A stretch of 64,000 bases of DNA, taken from Nocardia sp. BMG111209 (lineage in GTDB: Bacteria; Actinomycetota; Actinomycetes; Mycobacteriales; Mycobacteriaceae). Numbering within the stretch: the stretch's first letter is position 1; every line of letters begins with the position of its first letter. The stretch lies in the NCBI RefSeq assembly GCF_000381925.1, contig NZ_KB907307.1, forward strand, positions 1,922,001-1,986,000. The letters are read 5' to 3'. Positions 26,079-35,600 of this stretch are shown one piece after another. The translations under genes and the position numbers were made by a program. The notes beneath the pieces are model-generated. The model did no database searches, was not told the DNA's origin, and saw only the letters and a program-made list of their open reading frames with translations.

Positions 26079-27761
26079 ATGTCTACACATGATGGGGGCG
26101 GCGGCGCGTCCGGCCGGCGCGGAATACGTGCGCGCCGGCGGCGGGCCGCGTGGATCGCCGCCGGCGCGGTGCTCGCGGTGGTGGTCGTGGCCGGTGTCGT
26201 CGCCGGGTTCGCCGGATCGAATTCCCGCGGCCCGGACGCCGCGGCACCGGACGGCACGCTGGTGTACGGGATCTCGGGCACCCAGGTGTCGCTGGACCCC
26301 GCCGTCGCGGCCACCGCGGTGACCAGTGTGATCAACCGCAACATCTTCGATTCCCTGGTGGCGCAGACCGGGCCGGACACGTTCACCCCCTGGTTGGCGT
26401 CGTCGTGGACGATCTCCGGCGACGGCCGGACCTATCGGTTCGCCCTGCGCGACGGGGTGACCTTCCACGACGGCACGCCGTTCACCGCCGACGCCGTGCG
26501 GGCCAGCCTGGATCACGTCGTCGACCCGAACACCAAATCGGCGTACGCGGCGTCGCTGATCAGTGCCTATCAGGAAACGCGGATCGTCGATCCGCACACG
26601 GTGGAAATCGTCCTGAAGCAGCCGTTCACGCCATTCCTGCAGGCATTGTCGACGCCGAGCCTGGGAATTCAGAGCCCCGCGGCGCTCACCGCAGCGAATT
26701 ACCGGCCGGTCGGTACCGGTCCGTTCGCATTCGAGCAGTGGGATCAGGGCAAGAGCGAGTCGCTGACCCGCTTCGACGGATACGATTCGCCACCGCCGGG
26801 CGCCCGCCATTCCGGGCCCGCGCGGTTCGGCAAGCTCGTCTTCCGGTTCATCAACGAGGACGCGACCCGGTACGGGGCGCTGACCAGCGGGCAGGTGCAG
26901 GCGATCGCGGGTGTGCCGCCGGTGTCGGCGGGCGATCTCGCCGGCCGCGACGGATTCACCCTGCGCGCCGATCAGACGCCGGGGCTCAACTACAACGTCT
27001 ACCTCAACCAGTCGCGGGGGCCACTGGCCGATCAGGTTGTGCGCAAGGCACTCTCGGCCTCGGTGGATGTCGCGAAGCTGGTGGACAACATCTACTTCGG
27101 CCGGTATCCGGTGGCGGACAACCCGATCAGCAAGGTGACCGCCGACTACGATGCCTCGGCTCGCAACGATCTGACCGGATACGACCCGGAGAACGCGAAG
27201 CGGCTGCTCGATCAGGCGGGGTGGAATCGCCTCGGCCCCGACGGTATCCGGGTGAAGGACGGTGCGCGGCTGTCGCTGGTGTGGCCGTACTGGCCCGACG
27301 GCACGCGGGAGCAGCGCGATGTCGTCGCCGACGGTATCCGGGCGCAGGCTCGCGCGGTCGGGATCGAGATCCAGCGGCCGACGGTCGATACCGGCACCTA
27401 CGTCGACAAGTATCTGATCGGTGGCGGTTACGATCTCGTCGACGTCAGCTTCGCCCGGCCCACTCCGGATGTGCTGCGGTTCGCCTTCTACTCCGCCAAC
27501 ACCTACGCCAAGGCGGGCGGCAATGTGGCACTGGTGAATTCGCCGCAGCTCGACGCACAGGTGACCGAGGCGGCGGCCACCGGGGACGCGGGGCGTGCCG
27601 CCGCGAACTACGCCGCGGTGCAGCACGATGTGCTGAAGCAGGCCTACATCATCCCGATCTACACGCCGGTGAGTCTGACCGGTGTGTCGAAATCCGTGCG
27701 GGACTTGACCTTCGACGTGCAGACCTATCCGCGGTTCTACGACGCCTGGCTCGCGGCATGA
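26079..27761 (+). CDS. ABC importer substrate-binding protein, family 5 (DppA/OppA/NikA type)
   Basis: 560 residues from the ATG at 26079. An arginine-rich N-terminus (IRARRRR) precedes one hydrophobic helix (WIAAGAVLAVVVVAGVVAG) with no lipobox Cys, so it seems to be anchored by an uncleaved helix rather than lipid. The family 5 body is clear: TWxISGDGRTYRFALRDGVTFHDGTPF-like text, YRPVGTGPFAFEQW, and RFYDAWLAA at the end. It should capture a peptide, metal chelate or similar ligand outside the cell for the DppB/C/DF proteins that follow. Its stop overlaps the next start (ATGA). Confidence 0.92.
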   Translation: MSTHDGGGGASGRRGIRARRRRAAWIAAGAVLAVVVVAGVVAGFAGSNSRGPDAAAPDGTLVYGISGTQVSLDPAVAATAVTSVINRNIFDSLVAQTGPDTFTPWLASSWTISGDGRTYRFALRDGVTFHDGTPFTADAVRASLDHVVDPNTKSAYAASLISAYQETRIVDPHTVEIVLKQPFTPFLQALSTPSLGIQSPAALTAANYRPVGTGPFAFEQWDQGKSESLTRFDGYDSPPPGARHSGPARFGKLVFRFINEDATRYGALTSGQVQAIAGVPPVSAGDLAGRDGFTLRADQTPGLNYNVYLNQSRGPLADQVVRKALSASVDVAKLVDNIYFGRYPVADNPISKVTADYDASARNDLTGYDPENAKRLLDQAGWNRLGPDGIRVKDGARLSLVWPYWPDGTREQRDVVADGIRAQARAVGIEIQRPTVDTGTYVDKYLIGGGYDLVDVSFARPTPDVLRFAFYSANTYAKAGGNVALVNSPQLDAQVTEAAATGDAGRAAANYAAVQHDVLKQAYIIPIYTPVSLTGVSKSVRDLTFDVQTYPRFYDAWLAA

Positions 27762-28696
27762 CCGAACGGCTGCGCCGGGCAGGGGGGCGGGCCGCCGCGG
27801 CGGTTCTGGTGATCTGGGCGGCGGCCACCCTCACTTTCGCCGGGCTGCAGGCGATTCCGGGCGATCCGGCGCGAGCCATCGCCGGGGGTGTCGCGGCGAC
27901 CAGCTCACCGCAGGTGCTCGCGCAGATTCGCCGGGAGTACGGCTTCGACGCGCCGCTGTACGTGCAGTACGGCCGCTTCCTGGCGCGATTGTCGCGCGGG
28001 GATCTCGGCACGTCGTATCAGCAGCATCGGGCGGTCCGGTCGATCATCGCCGAACAGCTGTGGCCCACACTGTCGCTCGCGGTCGGCGGGCTGTTGCTCG
28101 GGCTGGGGCTGTCGGTGACGGTCGCGGTGTTCACCGCGCAGCGGCGCCGGGTGCGGGCGGTGGCGCGCGCGGCGGAGTTCACCGCGCTGTCGATGCCCAC
28201 CTATTGGGTGGGATTTCTGCTGCTGGCGCTGTTCTCGTTCCGGTGGCGGCTGTTCCCGGTGATCGGCGAGACCGGGTGGCGCGGATCGGTGCTGCCGGTG
28301 GTGACCCTCGCCGTCGCGGTCGCCGGGGTGTTGTCCCAGGTGACCCGGGACGGACTCGAGGATGCCCTGAATCAACCGTTCGCGTTGACCGTTCGCGCGC
28401 GCGGCGCCTCCGAGCTGCGGGTGCGGTCGCGACATGCGTTGCGGCATGCGGCGGCGCCGGTGCTGACGCTGTCGGGATGGATGCTGGGCAATCTGCTCGG
28501 TGGTGTGGTGGTCGTCGAAACCGTCTTCGCGCGTAAGGGTTTGGGGCAGGTCCTGGTGACCGCCGTGCGCGGCCGCGACTATCCGGTGGTGACCGCGCTG
28601 GTGATACTCACGGCGGCGGCCTTCTCGCTGATCTCCCTCGTACTCGATCTGCTGTACCGGCTGGTGGACCCGCGGATCCGGGAGGCCGTCCGGTGA
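27758..28696 (+). CDS. ABC importer permease, DppB type
   Basis: 312 residues with about six membrane helices. The N-terminus (TLTFAGLQAIPGDPAR) and IRREYGFDAPLYVQYGRFLARLSRGDLGTS-like loop are signatures of the DppB/OppB subfamily. The EAA loop (VRARGASELRVRSRHALRHA) contacts the ATPase. It starts within the stop of the binding-protein gene (ATGA) and overlaps the DppC-type gene by four bases. Confidence 0.93.
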   Translation: MTERLRRAGGRAAAAVLVIWAAATLTFAGLQAIPGDPARAIAGGVAATSSPQVLAQIRREYGFDAPLYVQYGRFLARLSRGDLGTSYQQHRAVRSIIAEQLWPTLSLAVGGLLLGLGLSVTVAVFTAQRRRVRAVARAAEFTALSMPTYWVGFLLLALFSFRWRLFPVIGETGWRGSVLPVVTLAVAVAGVLSQVTRDGLEDALNQPFALTVRARGASELRVRSRHALRHAAAPVLTLSGWMLGNLLGGVVVVETVFARKGLGQVLVTAVRGRDYPVVTALVILTAAAFSLISLVLDLLYRLVDPRIREAVR

Positions 28697-29550
28697 CCGC
28701 GGCATTCGCCGCCGTGCCGGGGGTGGTGCGGGTCCGAGCGGTGCTGCGGCGGCCGGGCCGGATCGTGGCCGCGCTGACAGTCCTCGCGGTGGCGGTGGCG
28801 GTCGTCGCGCCCGGGTTGCTCGCGGGCTCGCCGGAGTCGATCGATCCCGGTGTCGCACTGCGCGCGCCGAGTGCGGCGCATCCGTTCGGCACCGATTGGC
28901 TGGGCCGAGACGAGTACGCGCGCGTGGTCTACGGTGCGCGGACATCGCTGCTGGTCGGTATCGGCTCGACGGTGCTGTCGACGGTGGCGGGGACGCTGTG
29001 GGGGCTGGCCGCGGCGCTGGGCGGCCGGCTGGCCGATCGGATCGCGATGCGGGCGGCAGACGTGCTGCTGGCCTTTCCGACGATTCTGATGGCGTTGCTG
29101 GTGGTGGCGGTGCTGGGGCCGGGCACCGGCAATGTCGTGCTCGCCATCACCATCGCGCTGACACCGGGTTTCGCCCGACTGGTCCGCATCCGTACCCATC
29201 TGGTCCGGCACTTCGCCTATGTCCGTGCGGCGTTGGATCTGGGCACCGCGCCCTGGCGGGTGACGTTGCGGCACATCGTGCCGAATGTGCTGCTGCCCTT
29301 GGGGGTTCTCGTGGTGATCAACATCGGGACCGCGATCATCATCGGTTCGTCGCTGAGTTTCCTCGGGCTCGGCCCGGATTCGGAGATACCGGAGTGGGGG
29401 GCGATGCTCGCGCAGTCACGCAACTATCTCGGCGCCGCGTGGACGCTGGCGCTGTTCCCCGGACTGGCGGTCACGGTGACGGTCATGGCGATCAGCGTGC
29501 TCGGCCGCGCCCTGCGGGCCGGGGTGGACGGGGAGTCACCCGATGAGTGA
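28693..29550 (+). CDS. ABC importer permease, DppC type
   Basis: 285 residues from a GTG. The HPFGTDWLGRDEYARVVYGARTSLLVG-type segment and the periplasmic-to-membrane start are typical of DppC/OppC. The EAA loop is AALDLGTAPWRVTLRHIVPN, and the C-terminus has SLSFLGLGPDSEIPEWGAM. It pairs with the preceding permease. It overlaps the ATPase gene by eight bases. Confidence 0.93.
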   Translation: MTAAFAAVPGVVRVRAVLRRPGRIVAALTVLAVAVAVVAPGLLAGSPESIDPGVALRAPSAAHPFGTDWLGRDEYARVVYGARTSLLVGIGSTVLSTVAGTLWGLAAALGGRLADRIAMRAADVLLAFPTILMALLVVAVLGPGTGNVVLAITIALTPGFARLVRIRTHLVRHFAYVRAALDLGTAPWRVTLRHIVPNVLLPLGVLVVINIGTAIIIGSSLSFLGLGPDSEIPEWGAMLAQSRNYLGAAWTLALFPGLAVTVTVMAISVLGRALRAGVDGESPDE

Positions 29551-31327
29551 CCCGCTGCTGGAAGTACGTGGCCTGTCGGTCGATTTCGGTCCCACCCGCG
29601 CCGTGGCCGAGGTCGATCTCGAGCTGGCGGCCGGCGGTTGCCTGGCGATCGTCGGTGAATCGGGTTCCGGCAAGAGCGTGACCGCGCGCACGCTGCTCGG
29701 CCTCGCCGGTCCGGGGGCGCGGGTGCGGGCCGAGACCCTCACGCTCGGCGGGACGGACCTGCGCCGCGCGAGTGCCGCGCAGTGGCGGCGCATCCGGGGC
29801 CGGCGGGTGGGGTTCGTGTTGCAGGATGCCCTGACCTCGCTGGATCCGTTGCGCCGCATCGGTTACGAGGTCGCCGAGCCGCTGGAGATCCATCGGCTGG
29901 CATCCGGCGACGGACTCGACGACGCCGTGTTCGGGCTGCTGCGGCGGGCCGGCATCCCGGACCCCGATCACCGGTGGCACCAGTACCCCCACGAATTGTC
30001 CGGTGGCCTGCGTCAGCGGGCGCTCATCGCATCGGCCATCGCGGCGGAACCCGAATTGCTGATCGCGGACGAGCCGACCACCGCACTGGATGTCGTGGTG
30101 CAGCAGCAGATCCTGGCACTGCTACGGGAACTGCGGGCCGCCGGTACGGCGGTGCTGCTGATCAGTCACGACCTGGCCGTGGTGGCCGAATCCGCCGACG
30201 ACGTCGCGGTCATGTACGCGGGCAGCGTGGTCGAGCAGGGTCCCGCGGCCGCGGTCCTCACCGCTCCGGCGCACCCGTACACGGCCGAATTGCTCGCGGC
30301 CACACCGCGTATCGACGGACCGATCGCCGCGGCGCCGCGCCGGTGGGCGCCACCGGCCGCGGACGGCTGCCCGTACGCGCCGCGGTGCCCGGCGGCCGAC
30401 GCGCACTGCCGGACGCGGCGTCCGCCACCGGTGACGTTGCCGGACGGGCGCCGGGTGCGTTGCCTGTACCCGTCCCGCACCGTGGTGCCGACGACGCCGA
30501 TACCCGCCCCGCCGGTCGCGCCACCCACGCCGAATCGGCCGCCGTTGCTGGAGTTCCGGGAGGTCACCCGGCATTTCCGCCTGCCCGGCGGCAGCCGCAA
30601 CCTCGCCCTCGACTCGGTCTCGCTCACACTGCATCCGGGCGAGGCGCTCGGCGTGGTGGGCGAATCCGGTTCCGGGAAAAGCACACTCGCCCGGCTGGCC
30701 CTGGCCCACCTGGCGCCCGACGCGGGTGCGGTGCTGCTCGACGGGCAGCCGTGGTCGGAGCTGCGCGAATCCGCCCGCCGGCCGTCGCGGCACCGGGTGC
30801 AACTCATCGATCAGGACCCGTTGAGCGCCTTCGATCCCCGCGATTCGACGGCGGCGATCATCGGGGCGGCGCTGCGCCGGATCCGGTCCCGCGCGGCGCG
30901 ATCCGAGCGCATCGACGAATTGCTGCGCGATGTCGGACTAGAGCCGTCGGTGCGCGACAGCCGTCCGGCCCAGCTGTCGGGCGGGCAGCGGCAGCGGGTC
31001 GCCATCGCGCGAGCACTGGCCGCCGCACCCGACTTGCTCGTCGCCGACGAGCCGGTGTCCGCGCTGGACATCACGATTGCGGCCCAGATACTGGACCTGT
31101 TCGACCGGGTCCGGCACGACAGCGGTGCGGCCCTGTTGTTCATCTCGCACGATCTGGCCGTGGTGCGCCGGCTGTGCCGCCGGATCGCCGTGATCCGGCA
31201 CGGCCGGATCGTCGAAACCGGTCTTACCGCAGAGGTTTTCGCTTCACCCCAGCACGAATACACCCGTCGTCTGCTGGCCGCGGTGCCGCGTGCGGCAGGC
31301 GCGGCTCTCGCGAAAGGAACCATATGA
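29543..31327 (+). CDS. fused dual ABC ATPase (DppD-DppF type)
   Basis: 594 residues with two complete ATP-binding cassettes in one chain. The first (res. ~1-270) has GESGSGKSVTA, LSGGLRQRA and LLIADEPTTALD. It is followed by the oligopeptide-type Cys-rich tail (CPYAPRCPAADAHC). The second (~330-594) has GESGSGKSTLA, LSGGQRQRV and LLVADEPVSALD. Both cassettes look active. In many bacteria these are separate genes; here one protein drives the importer. Its stop overlaps the SDR start (ATGA), tying transport to the metabolic genes that follow. Confidence 0.94.
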   Translation: MSDPLLEVRGLSVDFGPTRAVAEVDLELAAGGCLAIVGESGSGKSVTARTLLGLAGPGARVRAETLTLGGTDLRRASAAQWRRIRGRRVGFVLQDALTSLDPLRRIGYEVAEPLEIHRLASGDGLDDAVFGLLRRAGIPDPDHRWHQYPHELSGGLRQRALIASAIAAEPELLIADEPTTALDVVVQQQILALLRELRAAGTAVLLISHDLAVVAESADDVAVMYAGSVVEQGPAAAVLTAPAHPYTAELLAATPRIDGPIAAAPRRWAPPAADGCPYAPRCPAADAHCRTRRPPPVTLPDGRRVRCLYPSRTVVPTTPIPAPPVAPPTPNRPPLLEFREVTRHFRLPGGSRNLALDSVSLTLHPGEALGVVGESGSGKSTLARLALAHLAPDAGAVLLDGQPWSELRESARRPSRHRVQLIDQDPLSAFDPRDSTAAIIGAALRRIRSRAARSERIDELLRDVGLEPSVRDSRPAQLSGGQRQRVAIARALAAAPDLLVADEPVSALDITIAAQILDLFDRVRHDSGAALLFISHDLAVVRRLCRRIAVIRHGRIVETGLTAEVFASPQHEYTRRLLAAVPRAAGAALAKGTI

Positions 31328-32091
31328 CCTCGACCGCCGGCCAGCGGGTCGCGATCGTCACCGGCGCGGCCTCCGGCATCGGCCGGGCCACGGCCGAACT
31401 GTTCGCCGAACGCGGTGAGCACGTGCTCGCCGTCGATGTCGACGAACGCGGCCTCGCCGAATTGACCGGCGGGCAGGTGACTCTGGTCGGCGACGTCGCC
31501 ACCGAGCCCGCCAACCGGGCCGCCGTGCAGACCGCGCTGGATCTGTTCGGCCGCATCGACACCATCGTGCTCAACGCCGGCATCGGCGGCACTCCGCCGC
31601 TGGAGGCGCCCGGCGCCGTCGACCGGGCCGACCGGATCTTCGGCGTGAATCTGCGCGGGCCGATTCACGGTCTGCGCGCGGCGATTCCGGCGCTGCGCGC
31701 GTCGCGGGGATCGGCCGTACTCACCTCGTCGGTGGCCGGTCTGCGCGGTGACCCGGGCAACTGGGCGTACAACGCCTCGAAGGGCGCACTGGTCAATCTG
31801 GTCCGGGCGTTCGCGATCGACTATGCCGGGGACGGGGTCCGGGTCAACGCGCTCGCGCCGGGACTGACCCGGACCGGCATCACCGCGAACGTGCATCAGG
31901 ATCCGCGCGTACTGGCGGCGATCGAACGCCGGATCCCGTTGGGCCGCTTCGCCGAACCGATCGAACAGGCGGAGGCCGTCTGGTTCCTCGCCTCCCCCGC
32001 CGCCGGTTACATCACCGGTACCACCCTGGTCGTGGACGGCGGCCTGGACGCCAACCTCGGCATCCTGCCGCTGCCCGGCCAGGGGTTCTGA
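31324..32091 (+). CDS. short-chain dehydrogenase/reductase (SDR)
   Basis: 255 residues. The cofactor motif is TGAASGIG, the NAG motif is NAGIGG, catalytic Ser is in TSSVAGLRG, and Tyr and Lys are in WAYNASKGAL. The C-terminus (GYITGTTLVVDGG) is classical. The ATG at 31324 has AAAGGA before it and overlaps the ATPase stop. It should oxidise or reduce a hydroxyl/keto group with NAD(P)(H). Its place between the importer and a SnoaL-like gene inside the PKS cluster suggests a tailoring step, or processing of the imported compound. Confidence 0.9.
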   Translation: MTSTAGQRVAIVTGAASGIGRATAELFAERGEHVLAVDVDERGLAELTGGQVTLVGDVATEPANRAAVQTALDLFGRIDTIVLNAGIGGTPPLEAPGAVDRADRIFGVNLRGPIHGLRAAIPALRASRGSAVLTSSVAGLRGDPGNWAYNASKGALVNLVRAFAIDYAGDGVRVNALAPGLTRTGITANVHQDPRVLAAIERRIPLGRFAEPIEQAEAVWFLASPAAGYITGTTLVVDGGLDANLGILPLPGQGF

Positions 32092-32145
32092 ACACCTCGC
32101 TCCACCAACCGATTCCGACGTTCCATCTCATCGAGGAGGCACATC

Positions 32146-32571
32146 ATGACGACCATTTCCGCGGTCGAGGTCAACAAGGCCGCCGCGCGCCGGTTCTACG
32201 AGGAGGCGATCACCCAGGGCAAGCTGGAGGTGCTCGACGAGATCATCGCCGACGACGGACGCGACACCGCGTCCCCGGCCGCCGACATCACCGGCCGCCA
32301 GGGTTTCGTCGAGCACATCACCTGGCTGCGTGCCAATGTCGAGGGCGTGACCGCCACGGTGGACGATCTCATCGCCGAGGGTGATCGCGTCGTCGTCTAC
32401 TGGACCATCGACGGGGTGCAGCGCGGTGAGCTGTTCGGCGTGCCCGATTCGGGTGCGGGGCGCCGCTTCACCGGGGTCAGCATCAGCACCATCCGATTCC
32501 GGGACGGGCGCATCGTCGAATACGCCGTGCTGCCCGACCGTTTCGGCATCGTGTCCCAACTGCTCCGGTGA
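32146..32571 (+). CDS. SnoaL-like polyketide cyclase / ester-hydrolase-like protein
   Basis: 141 residues, the length of a one-domain SnoaL/NTF2-like protein. The start is supported by GAGGAGG about 8 bases upstream of the ATG. Family features are NKAAARRFYEEAITQGKLEVLDEI, the central HITWLRANVEGVTATVDDLI and VSISTIRFRDGRIVEY. SnoaL-type proteins catalyse aldol cyclisation or act as isomerases, hydroxylase partners or hydrolases. It ends the importer-SDR operon and is convergent with the terminal PKS gene, so a tailoring or cyclisation role is plausible. Confidence 0.85.
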   Translation: MTTISAVEVNKAAARRFYEEAITQGKLEVLDEIIADDGRDTASPAADITGRQGFVEHITWLRANVEGVTATVDDLIAEGDRVVVYWTIDGVQRGELFGVPDSGAGRRFTGVSISTIRFRDGRIVEYAVLPDRFGIVSQLLR

Positions 32572-32598
32572 GCACACCCACCCGGGACTGATCCGGGA

Positions 32599-32642
32599 AA
32601 CGCCGTCGGCCGGCACGGATTTCCGTGCCGGCCGACGGCGTT
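32599..32642. terminator. strong bidirectional terminator hairpin
   Basis: A 21-bp perfect inverted repeat (AACGCCGTCGGCCGGCACGG... with its complement) is separated by two bases. It sits between the convergent SnoaL-like gene (stop 32571) and the PKS with TE (stop 32651). No T-tract is present. Confidence 0.85.
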
Positions 32643-32650
32643 CACCCGGC

Positions 32651-35600
32651 TCACGGCGTGGCGCGCTCCAGGGATTCGATCCACTCCCGCAGGGCCGCAG
32701 CGGTTGTCGGGGCGTCCTCCTCCAATACCGTGAAATGGTCGCCCGGGATGTCGGTGGTGTCGTGCGGGACGGGCCAGAACGCACGCCAGTCGCGTGGGCC
32801 GTCGAGCCGGGTGCCCGGCAACGGTGTCGACGACCGGAGCAGCCGGATCGGCGCCCGCACCGGCGCGGCCCGCCAGTCGAGGAAGATCCGGTTGTAGGTG
32901 CCCATCGTGGTCAGGCGCTCGTCCTGCACGGACATGTCGAATCGGTCGACGCGGGCGAGCATTCCGCCGATCATCGCGCCGGTCCACCATTCCATGCCGG
33001 GTTCGAGGGCGGCCTCGATCGGGTAGCTGTCGATGAGCAGCAGTCCGCGCGGCCGCAGCCCCTCGGCCTCCACGGCCGCCGTGACCGCATGCGCGACACA
33101 CCCACCCATCGAACGTCCGAGCACCACGAAGGGCCGATCACCGACGACATCGGTGAGCGCTTCGACCCCCAGCCGCACCAGCGTCTGCACCGAGTCCGGC
33201 AGATCCTGGCTGCCCGCGGTGAAACCCGGTGCGGGGATGACGACGACATCGCGCTCGCCGCGCAATTCCTGTGCCATCCGGGAGTATTCGTGCGGCCCGG
33301 AGATCGCGCTGACCGCCGGGAAGGCCACCACCACCGTGTCACCGGATCCCTCGGCCAGCCGGATCGGTGGCGGTGCGTGCCGGGCACGGTCGGCCACCTC
33401 GAAGGTGGTCCGCGCGTGGGAGGCCGCGACGAGCAGTTGCGCGGCCTCGAAATGCTTACCCGCGTCGTGCATTCGGCGATGAATGGCCGCCAGCCCGGTC
33501 GCCGGAGGCGCGGCGGCCGCCGGTGCCGCGGCACCGATCAGCCCGTCGAGGAATTCCGCGATCGCGTCCGGCGTGGGGTGATCGAAGGTGAGCGTGGCGG
33601 GCAACCGCAGCCCCGTGGCCCGGCCCAGCCCGTTGCGCAGTTCCACCGCGCTGAGCGAATCGAGGCCGAGTTCGATCAGTGCCCGATCACCGGCGATGGT
33701 GTCGGCCGCGGGATGCGCCAGCGCCACACCGACCGCGGTGCGCACCAGATCCAGCAGTGCCGTGCGGCGATCGGCGCCTTCGAGGCCCGCGATATCGCGC
33801 AGCGCCGAGCCCGGCGCCTCACCGGTCGCGGTGCGCCGCGGTGGGGGCACCAGCGAGCGCAGTACCGGCGGCAGCGCATCGGTGCGCCGGCCCAGCGCCC
33901 GGGGATCGAATCCGGCGGCCACGATCACCGGTCCCCCGGCCACGGCGGTATCGAGCAGCGCGAGCGCGGTTTTCGTAGGCAGCGAGCGCAACCCGGTCCT
34001 GGCGATGCGGGCGCGGTCCGCGCCGGACAGCCCGGCGGTCGTGCCGCTCTCGCGTTCCCACAGGCCCCAGGAGATCGAGACCGCCGGTAGCCCTCGCGCA
34101 TGCCGTTGTGCCGCAATGGCATCCAGCTCCGCATTGGCCGCCGTGTAGGTGGTCTGCCCCGGCCCGCCGAGCTGCGCGGACACGGAGGAGAACAGCACGA
34201 ACCGGGTCACAGTGCCTGCGGCATCGGCGAGTTCGTCCAGTGCCCGTGCCCCACCGGACTTCGGTCGCGCCACCGCGGCGACACGTTCGGCGGTGACCGT
34301 GCCGAACAGGCCGTCGTCGACCAGCGCCGCGGCGTGGATCACCGTGGTCAGCGGCCGATCCACCGGCACGACTTCGAGCGCACCCGCCAGCGCGGCCCGG
34401 TCCGCGACATCGGCCGCGACGAGAGCAACTGTGGCACCGGCGGATTCGAGCTCGGCGGCCAGTTCCGCGGTGCCGGGTGTCGTGGCACCACGACGGCCGG
34501 CCAGCACCAGCGACCGTACCCCGTGCGTGTGCACCAGATGCCGGGCCACCTCCGCGCCCAGCCCACCCAGCCCCCCGGTGATCAGCGTCGTACCCACCGT
34601 GTCCCAAGGGCTTTCCGCATCAGCGGGCGGATCCCAACGCCGCAGCCGGGGTACCGACACCCGCCCTGCCCGCACGGCCGTCTGAATGTCCCCGTTCGCG
34701 GCGGCGACGAGCACCCCCGCGACGGCCGCCCAGGACTCCGGGTGATCGTCGACATCAGTGAGCAGCAACCGATCCGGCTGCTCGGCCTGCACCGAACGGA
34801 CCAGCCCCCACACCGCCGCCGCGACCGGGTCGGGCACCTCGCCATCGCCCACGGCGACCGCTCCCCGGGTGCACACCACCAGCGGCACCGTCTCCACCGC
34901 CGGTTCCGCCAGCCAGCGCTGCAACACCGGAAGCAGGTCGCCGACCGAGGTAGCCGAAACGATGGCCGCGGCAGGCGAGACGCCGCCGGCATCGGGTGAG
35001 GCAGCAGCGCCGAAGACTTTGCTCGCGCTGGAGGGCAGCCCGTTCGCGCCGGTCGAGGACGCGTCTGCGGTGACCGGGACAACGTCTGCGGTGGGCAGAT
35101 ACTCCGCTGCGGCGGCCGGGACATCGGCTGTGGTGGCCGCGACTTCGGCTGTGGCGGAGACGGTGTCGCCTGTGCTCGGCTGGATTGTGCTCGCGGTGAA
35201 TACTTCGTCGGCACGGATTGCTCGGTGGCCGGCCGCGCGCAATGCGTCAATGAGCGGGTCGTGTGGGTTGGTGGTGATGACGGCCCATTCGGCCGGGTCG
35301 GTCGGTGCGGCGGACTCGGTCCAATCCACCGTGAACAGGGCGTCGCGCAATTCCGGTCGGGCCGACTGTAATTGGGTGCTCGATACGCGGCGGGCGACGA
35401 GGCTGTCGATGGTGAGAACCGGGGTGCCGGAGGGGTCAGTGGCGTCGATGGTGACGGTGTCCGGGCCGCTGGGGCGAATGCGTACGCGCAGTGCGGACGC
35501 GCCGCCCGTGGAGAGCCGGACTCCGCTCCAGGCGAACGGTAGCCGGTTCTGGCCCGCCGGTACGTCGGCCAGGGCGCGCAGGGCCGGGAGGTGTACGGCG

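Noticed and set aside
25460..26080. tRNA or small RNA gene in the intergenic space before the importer operon
   Set aside because: No cloverleaf, CCA end or strong hairpin with a T-tract was found.
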